Source: Holophagaceae bacterium (lineage in GTDB: Bacteria > Acidobacteriota > Holophagae > Holophagales > Holophagaceae). Taken from it: 64,000 nt of DNA. Of the stretch, positions 35,052 to 43,515 are shown piece after piece. The position numbers were made by a program, and so were the translations under genes. How positions within the stretch are numbered: the stretch's first letter is position 1; every line of letters starts with the position of its first letter. Under the pieces are notes generated by a model. It was not told the DNA's origin. It searched no databases and was given only the letters and a program-made list of their open reading frames with translations. Where the stretch lies: assembly GCA_013334395.1 (NCBI GenBank), contig JAAXXS010000001.1, forward strand, positions 40,723-104,722, read 5' to 3'.

Positions 35052-36206
35052 TCAGCCCTTCAGCGCCTCGCGGGCGGCGAGCACCTTGGCCAGGGCGGCT
35101 TCGGGGGTGTCGGCCAGGGCGGTGAGGTGGCCCATCTTGCGGCCGGGGCGGGCTTCGAGCTTGCCGTAGAGGTGAAGCTTCACGTCCCGGTGGGCGAGGA
35201 TCCGCTCCCAGGGCGGCTCGCCCGTGGCGGGCCAGAGGTCCCCCAGCAGGTTGGCCATGGCCGCCGGTCGCAGCAGGGCGGTGTCGCCCAGGGGCAGGCC
35301 GCAGACGGCGCGCACCTGCTGCTCGAACTGGCTGGTGACGCAGGCGTCGATGGTGGCGTGGCCGCTGTTGTGGGGGCGCGGCGCCAGCTCATTGACCAGC
35401 AACGCGCCGCCGGGCTTGAGGAAGAACTCCACCGTGAGCATGCCGACCACCCCCAGGGCCGCGGCGATCTCCAGGGCCATGGCCTGGGCCCGCGCCGCCA
35501 CGTCGGCCGGGATCCGGGCCGGGAAGACGGTGGTGTCCAGGATGTGGTTCCGGTGGGCGTTCTCGGCCACGGGCCAGACGCAGGACTCCCCGGTTTCGGA
35601 GCGGGCACAGATGACGCTGCACTCCAGCTCGAAGGGCACCCAGGCCTCGAGGATGCCCTGCTGCGGGCCCAGGGCCTCGATGGCCGGGGCCAGGTCCGCG
35701 AGGGTGGTGAGCTTCTGCTGGCCCTTGCCGTCGTAGCCGAAGCTGGCGGTCTTGAGCACGGCGGGCAGGCCCAGGTCCGCCACGGCGGCCTGGAGGTCCG
35801 TCAGGCTGTCGATGGACCGGAAGGGGGTCACGGGAAAGCCATGCTCCGCCAGGAACGTCTTCTCCCGCAGGCGATGCTGCACCGTGTGGAGCACGCTCGC
35901 CGCCGGGTGCATGGGGCGCAGGCCCGCCACCGCAGCCAGGGTCTCCGCGGGGATGTTCTCGAACTCGACGGTGACCACGTCCACACCCCGGGCCAGCGCC
36001 TTGGCGGCATAGACATCGTTGTAGGCGGCCCGGATCTCCAGGTCCGCCACCTGCCCCGCGGGGCAGTCGTGGCCCGGGTCCAGGGCGTGGACCCGGAAGC
36101 CCAGGTTGCGGGCGGCCAGGGTGAACATGCGGCCCAGCTGGCCGCCGCCAAGCAGGCCCAGGGCGGCACCGGGGCGGATGGGGGTGGACTTCGGTGCATC
36201 GGCCAT
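35052..36206 (-). CDS. purK: N5-carboxyaminoimidazole ribonucleotide synthase
   Basis: This 384-residue ATP-grasp enzyme converts AIR, bicarbonate and ATP to N5-CAIR in purine synthesis. It shows GLLGGGQLGRMF at the N-terminus, VVTVEFENIP, LPAVLKTASFGYDGKGQ (ATP-binding loop), EAWVPFELECSVI, TVEFFL and NELAPRPHNSGH. A PurE partner would be expected but is not adjacent. ATG 36206 (MADAPKST) is chosen; the track start at 36689 crosses mogA. It is divergent from mogA with a 48-bp gap. Confidence 0.95.
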   Translation of the reverse strand: MADAPKSTPIRPGAALGLLGGGQLGRMFTLAARNLGFRVHALDPGHDCPAGQVADLEIRAAYNDVYAAKALARGVDVVTVEFENIPAETLAAVAGLRPMHPAASVLHTVQHRLREKTFLAEHGFPVTPFRSIDSLTDLQAAVADLGLPAVLKTASFGYDGKGQQKLTTLADLAPAIEALGPQQGILEAWVPFELECSVICARSETGESCVWPVAENAHRNHILDTTVFPARIPADVAARAQAMALEIAAALGVVGMLTVEFFLKPGGALLVNELAPRPHNSGHATIDACVTSQFEQQVRAVCGLPLGDTALLRPAAMANLLGDLWPATGEPPWERILAHRDVKLHLYGKLEARPGRKMGHLTALADTPEAALAKVLAAREALKG

Positions 36207-36254
36207 GAAGCATTGTGGCATTCTCGGAACAGAACGACGAACGGAGGCCTCCGC

Positions 36255-36740
36255 ATGGATCACGTCCACCTGATCACCCTGTCGGACCGGGCCTCCCGCG
36301 GCGAATACCAGGACCAGTCCACGCCCCTGCTGGCGGAGTGGCTGAAGGGGCAGGGGGTCCAGACCGTGACCGCGGCGCTGCTGCCCGACGAGCCGGACCA
36401 GCTGGAGCAGGACCTGCGCCGCCAGGTGGCGGCGGGGACCCCGCTGGTGCTCACCTGCGGCGGCACGGGGTTCGGCACCCGGGACACCACGCCGGAAGCC
36501 ACCCGGGGCGTCATCGAGCGCGAGGCCCCCGGCATCTGCGAGCTCATCCGGGCCCGGGGCGGGCACCCCCTCGCCTTCGCCAGCCGGGCCGTCTGCGGCA
36601 TCGCCGGCCACACCGTGATCCTGAACCTGTCGGGCCGGCCCGCGGCGGCCCTGGAGCAGATCCAGCTGGCCTGGCCCCTGCTCGCCCACGCCGTGGGGGT
36701 CCTGCGCAAGGAGAGCAATGCCGGGGGGCCCTGCACGTGA
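36255..36740 (+). CDS. mogA: Molybdopterin adenylyltransferase (MogA/MoaB family)
   Basis: This 161-residue protein activates molybdopterin as an adenylate before molybdate insertion. Family blocks are ITLSDRASRGEYQDQS, LVLTCGGTGFGTRDTTPEATRGVIEREAPGI and VILNLSGRPAAALEQI. ACGGAGG precedes ATG 36255. The GGTG..RD..PEA motif is complete. Its stop overlaps the GTG start of the next small gene. No other molybdenum cofactor genes are nearby. Confidence 0.92.
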   Translation: MDHVHLITLSDRASRGEYQDQSTPLLAEWLKGQGVQTVTAALLPDEPDQLEQDLRRQVAAGTPLVLTCGGTGFGTRDTTPEATRGVIEREAPGICELIRARGGHPLAFASRAVCGIAGHTVILNLSGRPAAALEQIQLAWPLLAHAVGVLRKESNAGGPCT

Positions 36741-36952
36741 GGGTCTGGGCGCGCGTCAACCACGTGGGCTGGGTGCACCTCTGGCGCAGCCGCCAGGCCT
36801 TCGACGAGGCCGAGCCCTCGGCCCACTTCTTCAACAGCCGCAGCGACCCGCGCTGGCAGGAGGCCGCCCTGAGCGCCGACCAGCAGCAGCGCCTGGTCAA
36901 GGGCGAGCTGGTCGAGGTCGAGGATCCGGGCTACTTTCCGGACGAGGACTGA
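36737..36952 (+). CDS. Small hypothetical protein
   Basis: The reading frame of 71 residues starts at GTG 36737, overlapping the mogA stop by 4 bp (GTGA). The sequence (MRVWARVNHVGWVHLWRSRQAF...) is rich in Trp, Arg and acidic residues and ends EDPGYFPDED. No motif recognised. Translational coupling to mogA and lack of a competing frame support it. It precedes the first intergenic inverted repeat. Confidence 0.6.
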   Translation: MRVWARVNHVGWVHLWRSRQAFDEAEPSAHFFNSRSDPRWQEAALSADQQQRLVKGELVEVEDPGYFPDED

Positions 36953-36982
36953 TACCGACTCGCTGCCAAAGTAGAAGGAACG

Positions 36983-37048
36983 CCACCAAGACACCAAGAG
37001 AGACTACAAACAATTTGGCAGTTCTTGGTGCCTTGGTGCCTTGGTGGC
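36983..37048. repeat. Intergenic inverted repeat built of CACCAAG units
   Basis: The left arm CCACCAAGACACCAAGA (36983-36999) is complementary to the right arm TCTTGGTGCCTTGGTGCCTTGGTGGC (37023-37048), which holds three iterations of CTTGGTG. The spacer is AT-richer (actacaaacaatttggcag). It lies in the 165-bp gap between the small gene after mogA and a convergent membrane-protein gene. It could act as a terminator-like hairpin, but the iterated 7-8-mers resemble a dispersed intergenic element. Confidence 0.7.
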
Positions 37049-37117
37049 AAATCCTTTACCCTCTCTCAATTGCACTTTGAGATCAGGCCAAGGATCTGTC
37101 AGGGCCGATGGAATGCC

Positions 37118-37855
37118 TCAGCCCGGCGCGGCCACCAGGGCCTCGAGGCGGTGGTAGAGGGCCAGCAGGGAGCAGCTGATCCAGAGGTTGAGCAGGCCTC
37201 CCAGGAAGTTGAAGCACCAGAAGGCCGGGTGCTTCAGGCGCAGCAGGGCGCCGGGCCCCAGGTCGGGATCCATGGCGGGCAGCAGGCGGTCCATGGCCCA
37301 GCTCGCGGCCATCTGGTAGGTCAGGGCCACGAGGAGAAGCGCGAGCACCGCCTGGATGATGCGGGGCCAGTTGCGGGCCATGGCGGCCTGGCTCCCCTTC
37401 AGGGCCGCCAGGAAGCCTTCCCCGCGGAGCAGCATGCGCATGGGCGCCCAGCCGAAGAGGGTCAGGACCACGATGCCGGGAATGATGAAGAGCAGCAGGC
37501 CGAGTCCCACCGCCACGCTCACGCCCAGGCGGGTGAGGAAGGTCATCACCCAGCGCTGGTCGAACAGGCCCTGCCAACCCGCAGTGGGATTCGCTGGCAG
37601 GTTCAGCACCTCGGCATCCAGCTGGGCCTGCAGGCGCGGGATGAAGTACATCTCCAGGGGCAGCAGGGCGGTGAAGCCGAATATCGGTTGGAAGATCAGG
37701 CTGGGTCCCACGCCCGCGGCAAGCTCCAGGGCCGGTGCCAGCTGGGCCAGGACCATGGCCAGCAGAGCCAGGCCCAGCGCCATGGCCGGGTGGCGGAGCA
37801 GGAGCTTATACCCTTCGAGGAGGGCACCCAGGTGGGAGGGGGGGGGTGTGCGCAT
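37118..37855 (-). CDS. Hypothetical polytopic membrane protein
   Basis: This 245-residue protein has four to six predicted membrane segments, for example MALGLALLAMVLAQLAPAL, VGLGLLLFIIPGIVVLTLFG, IIQAVLALLLVALTYQMAA and FLGGLLNLWISCSLLALY. The pattern FIIPGIVVLTLFGWAPMRMLLRGEGFLAALKGSQAAM is like DUF975/YesL-type glycerophosphoryl-domain membrane proteins, but I cannot assign a family firmly. It is divergent from the AlgH-family gene, with starts 43 bp apart. Confidence 0.75.
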   Translation of the reverse strand: MRTPPPSHLGALLEGYKLLLRHPAMALGLALLAMVLAQLAPALELAAGVGPSLIFQPIFGFTALLPLEMYFIPRLQAQLDAEVLNLPANPTAGWQGLFDQRWVMTFLTRLGVSVAVGLGLLLFIIPGIVVLTLFGWAPMRMLLRGEGFLAALKGSQAAMARNWPRIIQAVLALLLVALTYQMAASWAMDRLLPAMDPDLGPGALLRLKHPAFWCFNFLGGLLNLWISCSLLALYHRLEALVAAPG

Positions 37856-37898
37856 CCCTCCAGCCTAGCGGGTGTGGTGGGCTATCATCATCGGCATC

Positions 37899-38411
37899 AT
37901 GTCGTATGAAGCCCCCTGCCTCCTCGTGGCCAGCCCCTCGCTGCTGGATCCCAACTTCCTCCACACCGTCATCCTGCTTGTGGAGCATGACGAGGATGGC
38001 GCCCTGGGCCTCATCCTGAACCGCCCCCTGCCCCTGACCCTGGAGCAGGTCTCAAACGAGGGGGGCATGGACTACCGCGGGGCTGACGAGGCCAGCGCCT
38101 GGCGCGGGGGACCCGTGGATCCCCAGCGGGGCATCCTGATGGTGCAGGGCGGCCTGCCCGAAGACGAGGACACCGTGGTGGACCTCACCCACTTCGTGAG
38201 CCACCGGAAGGATCTGCTGGAGACCCTCCTGGGCGATCCCCTGGCCCGCTACCGCCTGTATCTGGGCTATGCAGGGTGGAGCGCCGGGCAACTGGACCAG
38301 GAACTCGAGATGGGCGCCTGGACGCGCCGGCCGGTGGTCTCCGACTGGCTGTTGCACCCGGACCCGTCCAGCCTCTGGCGGCTGGCCCTGGTCAGCGGGG
38401 ACGAGGACTGA
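37899..38411 (+). CDS. YqgE/AlgH family protein
   Basis: The 170-residue protein matches the UPF0301/AlgH family: CLLVASPSLLDPNFLHTVILLVEHDEDGALGLILNRPL at the start, WRGGPVDPQRGILM, and YRLYLGYAGWSAGQLDQELEMGAWTRRP near the end. The family's role is uncertain; AlgH was named from alginate regulation in Pseudomonas. The track start at 37872 adds nine hydrophobic residues; ATG 37899 gives the usual N-terminus. Confidence 0.9.
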   Translation: MSYEAPCLLVASPSLLDPNFLHTVILLVEHDEDGALGLILNRPLPLTLEQVSNEGGMDYRGADEASAWRGGPVDPQRGILMVQGGLPEDEDTVVDLTHFVSHRKDLLETLLGDPLARYRLYLGYAGWSAGQLDQELEMGAWTRRPVVSDWLLHPDPSSLWRLALVSGDED

Positions 38412-38420
38412 AGACCCGCC

Positions 38421-38762
38421 TTAGATCGCCTGGCCGCCGCGCTCGCCGGTGCGGATGCGGATGCACTCATTGAGGTCCTGGACGAAGATCTTGCCGTCAC
38501 CCACCTGGCCCTCGCCGTGCCGGGCGGTGCGGATGATGGTGTCCACGGTGATGTCCTCGAAGGCGTCGTTGCAGGCGATGGTGATCTGGACCTTGGGGAT
38601 GAGGTTGGGCACGACCTTCTTGCCGCGCTGGATCGTGATCTCCTGCTGGCGGCCGTGGCCGCTCACGCGCAGCACGGTGATGCGCTCGATCTCGGCCTCG
38701 ATGAGGGCCTCGCGGACCTCGTCCAGCTTCTCTTCAGGGATGATGGCGGTGATGAGTTTCAT
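38421..38762 (-). CDS. glnB: PII nitrogen-regulatory protein, T-loop without uridylylation Tyr
   Basis: The 113-residue PII protein senses 2-oxoglutarate, ATP/ADP and nitrogen status. Family motifs are KLDEVREALIEAEI, TVLRVSGHGRQ, TVDTIIRTARHGEGQVGDGKIFV and RIRTGERG. The T-loop reads EITIQRGKKVVPNL, whereas E. coli GlnB has two Tyr there including the uridylylated Tyr51. No Tyr remains, so GlnD-type modification is unlikely and control is probably by ligand binding. It is encoded 12 bp after amtB, the standard glnK-amtB association though in reverse order, so it probably gates AmtB. Confidence 0.93.
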   Translation of the reverse strand: MKLITAIIPEEKLDEVREALIEAEIERITVLRVSGHGRQQEITIQRGKKVVPNLIPKVQITIACNDAFEDITVDTIIRTARHGEGQVGDGKIFVQDLNECIRIRTGERGGQAI

Positions 38763-38774
38763 GGGGATCCCCGA

Positions 38775-40100
38775 TCAGTTCAGGTTGTTCAGGCCGTAGG
38801 CGCGCTCGCCGTGCAGCTCGTGGTCGAGGCCCGTCTTCTCGACGGCTTCCGAGACCCGGAAGCCGATGAGCTTCTGCACCAGGGCGGCGATGAGGAGGGT
38901 CATCACCACGGAGAACAGGATCGTGCAGAGCACGGCGAAGCCCTGCACCCGCAGCTGGGAGAGGATGCCCCAGCCCGGCACCTTGGCACCCGCCTCCACC
39001 CACCAGGCGTCACGGATGAAGAAGGTGAGGCCCAGGGCGCCCACGATGCCCCCGGTGCCGTGGATGCCGAAGGCGTCCAGGGAGTCGTCGTAGCCCAGGC
39101 GGTTCTTGAGCAGGATCATGCCGTAGCAGCAGCAGGCGGCGATGGCGCCCAGGGCGATGGCCCCGCCCACCTGGACCACGCCCGCGGCGGGGGTGATCAC
39201 CACCAGGCCCGCCAGGATGCCCGAGGCCATGCCCAGGCTGGTGGCCTTGTCGTCGCGGATGGTCTCGATGAGGATCCAGGTGAGGGCGCCGGTGGCGGCA
39301 GCCACCTGGGTCACCGTGAGGGCCCGGGCGGTCTCGAGGTTGGAGGCCACGGAGGAGCCGGCGTTGAAGCCGAACCAGCCCACCCACAGCAGGCCTGCGC
39401 CCAGCAAGGTGAAGGTCAGGTTGTTGGGGGCCATGGCGGTCTTGGGGTAGCCGTGGCGCGCGCCGAGGAACAGGGCCAGGGCGAGGCCGCCAGCGCCGGA
39501 GGAGATGTGCACCACGGTGCCGCCAGCGAAGTCGATGGCGCCCTTGGCGCCCAGGTTGAAGAAGTAGCCGTCAGGCGCCCAGACCCAGTGGCAGAGCGGG
39601 CAGTAGACGAAGAGCACCCACAGCGTGATGAAGGCCAGCCAGCCCCGGAAGGAGATGCGCTCCGCCACGGCCCCGGCGATGAGCGCGGGCGTGATGATGG
39701 CGAACTTCCCCTGGAACATGGCGAAGGCATACTCCGGCACTCCGGCGGGCAGGATCGTGTGGTCGATGCCCCGCAGCAGGAAGAGTTTCGAGTCCCAGCC
39801 GATGAGGCCGCCCAGGGCGTTGGGGCCGAAGCTGAGCGCGTAGCCCACCGCTGCCCAGAGCACGCCCACCACGGCCATGGCCGCGTAGGAGTGCATCATC
39901 GTGCCGAGGACGTTCTTGGTCCGCACCAGGCCGCCATAGAACATCGCCAGGCCCGGCACCATGAGCAGCACCAGGGTGGTGGAGGTGAGCATCCAGGCGG
40001 TGCTGCCGGAGTCGTTCACCGGGGCAGTGGTGCCCTGGGCGAGGAGTGGGTGCGCCACGGCGCAGGCGGCCGCAAGGCCCAGGCAACGCTTCCAGGTCAT
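38775..40100 (-). CDS. amtB: Ammonium transporter AmtB
   Basis: This 441-residue protein has an N-terminal signal peptide (CLGLAAACAVAHPLLAQ) and 11 membrane helices. Amt signatures are visible: MVPGLAMFYGGLVRTKNVLGTMMHS, DFAGGTVVHISSGAGGLALAL (first pore His), WVGWFGFNAGSS and DAFGIHGTGGIVGALG (second pore His). It passes ammonium/ammonia across the inner membrane. ATG 40100 has GGAG 8 bp upstream; the track start at 40205 has no such support. It is followed by the PII gene, its likely regulator. Confidence 0.95.
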   Translation of the reverse strand: MTWKRCLGLAAACAVAHPLLAQGTTAPVNDSGSTAWMLTSTTLVLLMVPGLAMFYGGLVRTKNVLGTMMHSYAAMAVVGVLWAAVGYALSFGPNALGGLIGWDSKLFLLRGIDHTILPAGVPEYAFAMFQGKFAIITPALIAGAVAERISFRGWLAFITLWVLFVYCPLCHWVWAPDGYFFNLGAKGAIDFAGGTVVHISSGAGGLALALFLGARHGYPKTAMAPNNLTFTLLGAGLLWVGWFGFNAGSSVASNLETARALTVTQVAAATGALTWILIETIRDDKATSLGMASGILAGLVVITPAAGVVQVGGAIALGAIAACCCYGMILLKNRLGYDDSLDAFGIHGTGGIVGALGLTFFIRDAWWVEAGAKVPGWGILSQLRVQGFAVLCTILFSVVMTLLIAALVQKLIGFRVSEAVEKTGLDHELHGERAYGLNNLN

Positions 40101-40222
40101 TTCAGTCTCCGTGGTGCTGGAACGGAAAAGGTTGGGAAAGGATATTGTCACACGCAATCGAGGATCTTCCCAGCCCACACCAGGGTCGGGGACTGCCGTT
40201 GGCATCGCGTTAACCTCGAGGC

Positions 40223-41626
40223 ATGCGCTCCCTGGTGTGGTTTCGCGGCAAGGACCTGAGGGTGGCGGATCACGGGCCGCTGGCGGAGGCCGCGGCCGCG
40301 GGGGAGGTGCTCCCGCTGTTCGTGCTGGACCCGTACTTCTTCGACCCCCCCCGGGCCCGGGAGCTGCCGCACCGCATGCAGTTCCTGCGGGAATCTCTGC
40401 TGGCCCTGGAGGCCAACCTCGCCCACCTGGGCACGCGCCTGCAGGTGGTCCCCGGGCGCAGCGTGGAGGTGGTCGCCCGGCTGGCCGCGCAGTGGAAGGT
40501 GGACCAGGTGCTGGCCCACCGCTGGGTGGAGCCCTTCGCCCAGGAGCGGGACCGCCGGGTGGCCGCCGCCCTGGAGCGGGAGGGCATCGCCTTCCGGCTC
40601 TTCGAGGGCACGACCCTGCTGCCGCCGGGCAGCGTTCGGAACGGGCAGGGTGGCATGTTCCGGGTGTTCACGCCCTTCAGCCGGGCCTGCGCCGTGCGGC
40701 TGGACGCGGGGTCGCCCAGGCCCGCTCCCCGCGCCCTGCCGCCCTGGCCCGCGGACCTGCCCCAGGTGGGGGTCCGCGTGCCTTCGCTGCAGGACCTGGG
40801 CCTCGACCCCAATCCCCGGCTGCTGCCCGGCGGGGAGAAGGCCGCCCGGGCGCGGCTGAAGGCCTTCGTGCAGGGCCCCCTTGCGGCCTACGGGGGCGAC
40901 CGCGATCGCATGGACCGGCCGGGCACCTCGCGGCTGGGCGCCGACCTCAAGTTCGGGACGCTCTCAGTCCGCGCCGTCTGGCAGGCCGCCGCCGCCGTCG
41001 GCGACCTGGCCCGCCCCTTCCTCAACGAGCTGCTGTGGCGGGAGTTCAGCCACCACCTGCTGGCGGAGTGGCCCGAGCTGCTGGAGCGGCCCTTCCGGGC
41101 GGGCTTCACCGGCTTCCCCTGGCGGGAGGACGAGGCCACCTGGCGGGCCTGGACCGAAGGCCGCACGGGCTTCCCGGTGGTGGACGCCGCCGCCCGGCAG
41201 CTGCGGGCGGAGGGCTTCGTGCACAACCGCGCCCGCATGGTGGCGGCCAGCTTCCTGACCAAGCACCTGCTGCTGGACTACCGCCGGGGCGAGGCGCACT
41301 ACCTGCGCTGGCTCACGGACGGCGACTGGGCTCCGAACAACGCCGGCTGGCAGTGGAGCGCGGGCTGCGGCTGTGACGCCCAGCCCTGGTTCCGCATCTT
41401 CAATCCCGTGGCCCAGGGGCTGAAGTTCGATCCCGAGGGCGCCTACGTGAAGCGCTGGGTGCCCGAGCTGGCGGAGCTGCCGGCCAACCTGGTCCATGAG
41501 CCCTGGAAAGCGCCGGAGGCCCTGCGGCGGCGCCTGGACTACCCCGGACCCATCGTGGACCACGCCCTGGCCCGAGCCCGGTTCCTGGCCACGGCAAAAG
41601 ACCATCTGGCGCGCCCGCAGGCCTGA
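40223..41626 (+). CDS. phrB: Deoxyribodipyrimidine photolyase (class I CPD)
   Basis: The 467-residue FAD enzyme repairs UV pyrimidine dimers with light. The N-terminal antenna-binding domain (LVWFRGKDLRVADHGPL) and the C-terminal FAD domain are complete: GTSRLGADLKFGTLSVR, LLWREFSHHLL, TGFPVVDAAARQLRAEGFVHNRARMVAASFLTKHLLLDYRRGEAHY and DWAPNNAGWQWSAGCGCDAQPWFRIFNP. The Trp-rich end fits CPD photolyases rather than cryptochromes. It is divergent from amtB and precedes a ferredoxin gene by 57 bp. Confidence 0.95.
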   Translation: MRSLVWFRGKDLRVADHGPLAEAAAAGEVLPLFVLDPYFFDPPRARELPHRMQFLRESLLALEANLAHLGTRLQVVPGRSVEVVARLAAQWKVDQVLAHRWVEPFAQERDRRVAAALEREGIAFRLFEGTTLLPPGSVRNGQGGMFRVFTPFSRACAVRLDAGSPRPAPRALPPWPADLPQVGVRVPSLQDLGLDPNPRLLPGGEKAARARLKAFVQGPLAAYGGDRDRMDRPGTSRLGADLKFGTLSVRAVWQAAAAVGDLARPFLNELLWREFSHHLLAEWPELLERPFRAGFTGFPWREDEATWRAWTEGRTGFPVVDAAARQLRAEGFVHNRARMVAASFLTKHLLLDYRRGEAHYLRWLTDGDWAPNNAGWQWSAGCGCDAQPWFRIFNPVAQGLKFDPEGAYVKRWVPELAELPANLVHEPWKAPEALRRRLDYPGPIVDHALARARFLATAKDHLARPQA

Positions 41627-41683
41627 TAGAGTTAGGAGCCGGCTATTTCTATCCCTCCTGCTTTGATTACTTACAGGTAATTC

Positions 41684-41965
41684 ATGATCAGCGTCCACTT
41701 CCAAGGCAAGACCCTCGGCACCGCCGAATGCGAGCGGGAGACCGCCCTGCTCGCTGCCAGCGCCAGCGCCGGCGTCCCTCTCAACCACCGCTGCGGCGGC
41801 CACGCCCGCTGCGGCACCTGCCTGGTGACGGTGGTCGAAGGCGCCGAGCACCTCAGCGAGGCCGGTGCCGCCGAAGCGCGCGTGCTCCGCGCCCTCCGCG
41901 CCACCCCCGACCAGCGCCTCGCCTGCCAGACCTGGGCCAACGGCGACGTCAGCGTGCGGTACTAG
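41684..41965 (+). CDS. [2Fe-2S] ferredoxin (adrenodoxin/plant-type fold)
   Basis: The 93-residue protein has the C-x5-C-x2-C...C cluster pattern: NHRCGGHARCGTCLVTV and later LACQTW. It is a soluble one-electron carrier. The partner is not evident from the neighbours (photolyase upstream, recR convergent). Upstream there is an AT-rich stretch (tgattacttacaggtaattc), possibly its promoter. Confidence 0.88.
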   Translation: MISVHFQGKTLGTAECERETALLAASASAGVPLNHRCGGHARCGTCLVTVVEGAEHLSEAGAAEARVLRALRATPDQRLACQTWANGDVSVRY

Positions 41966-41994
41966 CCGCCCGACGAGAAACGGGTCCACACCCC

Positions 41995-42591
41995 TCAGAC
42001 CAGCCGACGCCCTTCCATGGCGCGGTCGAGGGTGAGCTCGTCGGCGTATTCAAGGTCGCTGCCGATGGGCAGACCCAGGCCGATGCGGGTGACGCGCAGG
42101 CCGATGGGCTCGAGCATGCGGGCCAGCCAGCTGGCGGTGGCCTCACCATCCACGGTGGGGTTGGTGGCCAGGATCACTTCCTTGATGGCGCCATCCTCCA
42201 GGCGCTTGAGCAGCTCCCGGATGCGGAGCTGATCGGGACCCACGCCGCGCAGGGGCGAGATCAGCCCGCCCAGCACGTGGTAGCGGCCCCGGAAGTGGCC
42301 GCTGCGCTCGAAGCTGAGCACGTTGGAGGCCTCGGCCACGATGACGAGGCTGACGGGATCCCGGCGGGGATCCTGGCAGATGGGGCAGGTCGGTTGGTCC
42401 GTAAAGGCGCCGCAGATCTCGCAGAAGCCCACCTTCTCGGCGGCCTGCTGCAACAGGTGGGCCATGTGGGCCATGGCCTCGGGGCCCTCCTTCAGCAGGT
42501 GCAGGGCCATGCGCTGGGCGGACTTCGCGCCCACCCCCGGCAGCTTCTGGAGGCTCTCCACCACGGCCTCCAGGGGCGGCGGCAGCCTCAT
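41995..42591 (-). CDS. recR: Recombination mediator RecR
   Basis: This 198-residue protein is standard RecR: helix-hairpin-helix LQKLPGVGAKSAQRMALHLL, a zinc finger (CEICGAFTDQPTCPICQ), and a Toprim domain with VIVAEASNVLSFE, HVLGGLISPLRGVGPDQL and ILATNPTVDGEATASWLAR. With RecF/RecO it loads RecA at gaps. It is 23 bp downstream of ybaB, the widely conserved ybaB-recR pairing. Confidence 0.96.
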   Translation of the reverse strand: MRLPPPLEAVVESLQKLPGVGAKSAQRMALHLLKEGPEAMAHMAHLLQQAAEKVGFCEICGAFTDQPTCPICQDPRRDPVSLVIVAEASNVLSFERSGHFRGRYHVLGGLISPLRGVGPDQLRIRELLKRLEDGAIKEVILATNPTVDGEATASWLARMLEPIGLRVTRIGLGLPIGSDLEYADELTLDRAMEGRRLV

Positions 42592-42614
42592 GAGGAGCGC
42601 TCCCTCGAAGCCAC

Positions 42615-42917
42615 CTAGAGCCCCAGGCCCGGCAGGTTGAGGCCGGCGCCCATGCCGCCCATCTGCTTCTTCATGGTCTCGTCCACCTTGGCGCCCGCGT
42701 CGCGGAAGGCCGCCAGCAGCAGGTCCTCCAGCATGGAGGGATCCTCGGGATCCATGGCGTCCTTGCTGATGGAAACGCCCATCAGCTCCTTGGAGCCGTT
42801 GAGGGTGACCTTGACCAGCTCGCCGCCGGCGGTGCCCTCGACCCGCAGGTTGGCCTGGGTCTCGGCGAGCTTCGCCTGCATCTGCTGGGCCTGTTTCATG
42901 AGGAAGCGCATGTCCAT
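42615..42917 (-). CDS. YbaB/EbfC nucleoid-associated protein
   Basis: The 100-residue protein shows the YbaB/EbfC pattern: MRFLMKQAQQMQAKLAETQANL, VEGTAGGELVKVTLNGSKELMGVSI, DPEDPSMLEDLLLAAFRDA and MGGMGAGLNLPGL at the C-terminus. It binds DNA as a dimer. It lies between the DUF2062 gene (4 bp upstream) and recR, consistent with a conserved DNA-maintenance operon. Confidence 0.93.
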   Translation of the reverse strand: MDMRFLMKQAQQMQAKLAETQANLRVEGTAGGELVKVTLNGSKELMGVSISKDAMDPEDPSMLEDLLLAAFRDAGAKVDETMKKQMGGMGAGLNLPGLGL

Positions 42918-42921
42918 GGCA

Positions 42922-43515
42922 TCAGTCTCCGGAAGGGGGGTCGTGGGGGTGCGGAATGGGCAGGTGCAGGTGCGGCCAGTGGACGCGCCGCAGGCGCTTG
43001 GCCAGCCACAGCATGAAGAAGTATCCGACAGGCAGGGCCAGAAGGGTGCACAGGGTTCCGCCGATCAGGTAGGACTTCAGGATCGGGCGGAGCATGGTGG
43101 TCATGGCCTCGAAGCCCGACCACGTGAGGAAGCTGCGCCAGCCGATCTGGTGCCACTCGACCCCGGCCAGGTTCGTGCTGTCGAAGCGGCCCCGCACCAG
43201 GTTGCCCAGCCAGACGCTGGCGGTTGCCATGGGGACCACGGTCCAGGGGTTGTTGACCAGCATGGCCATGATCATCAGGGGCCGGTGCAGGCGCCGGAAG
43301 ATGATGCAGAACGCGAAGACCATGGCCGTGTGCAGTCCCAGCAGGGGGTTCCAGGCGATGGAGAAGCCCAGGGCGAAGCTCCAGGCCACCTGCTCGGGGC
43401 TCAGCTCCGGGTGCAGGATGTGGGCCTTCAGGCGGCTCCAGAGGCCCTTGGGGGCCGGGGCCCCGGGCCCACCGGAGGGCGCGGCCGGGCTGGAGCTCTG
43501 GGTGGAATCGGTCAT
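42922..43515 (-). CDS. DUF2062 membrane protein
   Basis: The 197-residue protein has a Pro/Ser-rich cytoplasmic N-terminus, then the DUF2062 domain: SPEQVAWSFALGFSIAWNPLLGLHTAM, a basic turn, MIMAMLVNNPWTVVPMATASVWLGNLV, and a final hydrophobic segment LIGGTLCTLLALPVGYFFMLWLAKR followed by a His/Pro-rich tail. The function of the family is not established. Its start overlaps the thiL stop by 4 bp (ATGA). Confidence 0.88.
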   Translation of the reverse strand: MTDSTQSSSPAAPSGGPGAPAPKGLWSRLKAHILHPELSPEQVAWSFALGFSIAWNPLLGLHTAMVFAFCIIFRRLHRPLMIMAMLVNNPWTVVPMATASVWLGNLVRGRFDSTNLAGVEWHQIGWRSFLTWSGFEAMTTMLRPILKSYLIGGTLCTLLALPVGYFFMLWLAKRLRRVHWPHLHLPIPHPHDPPSGD

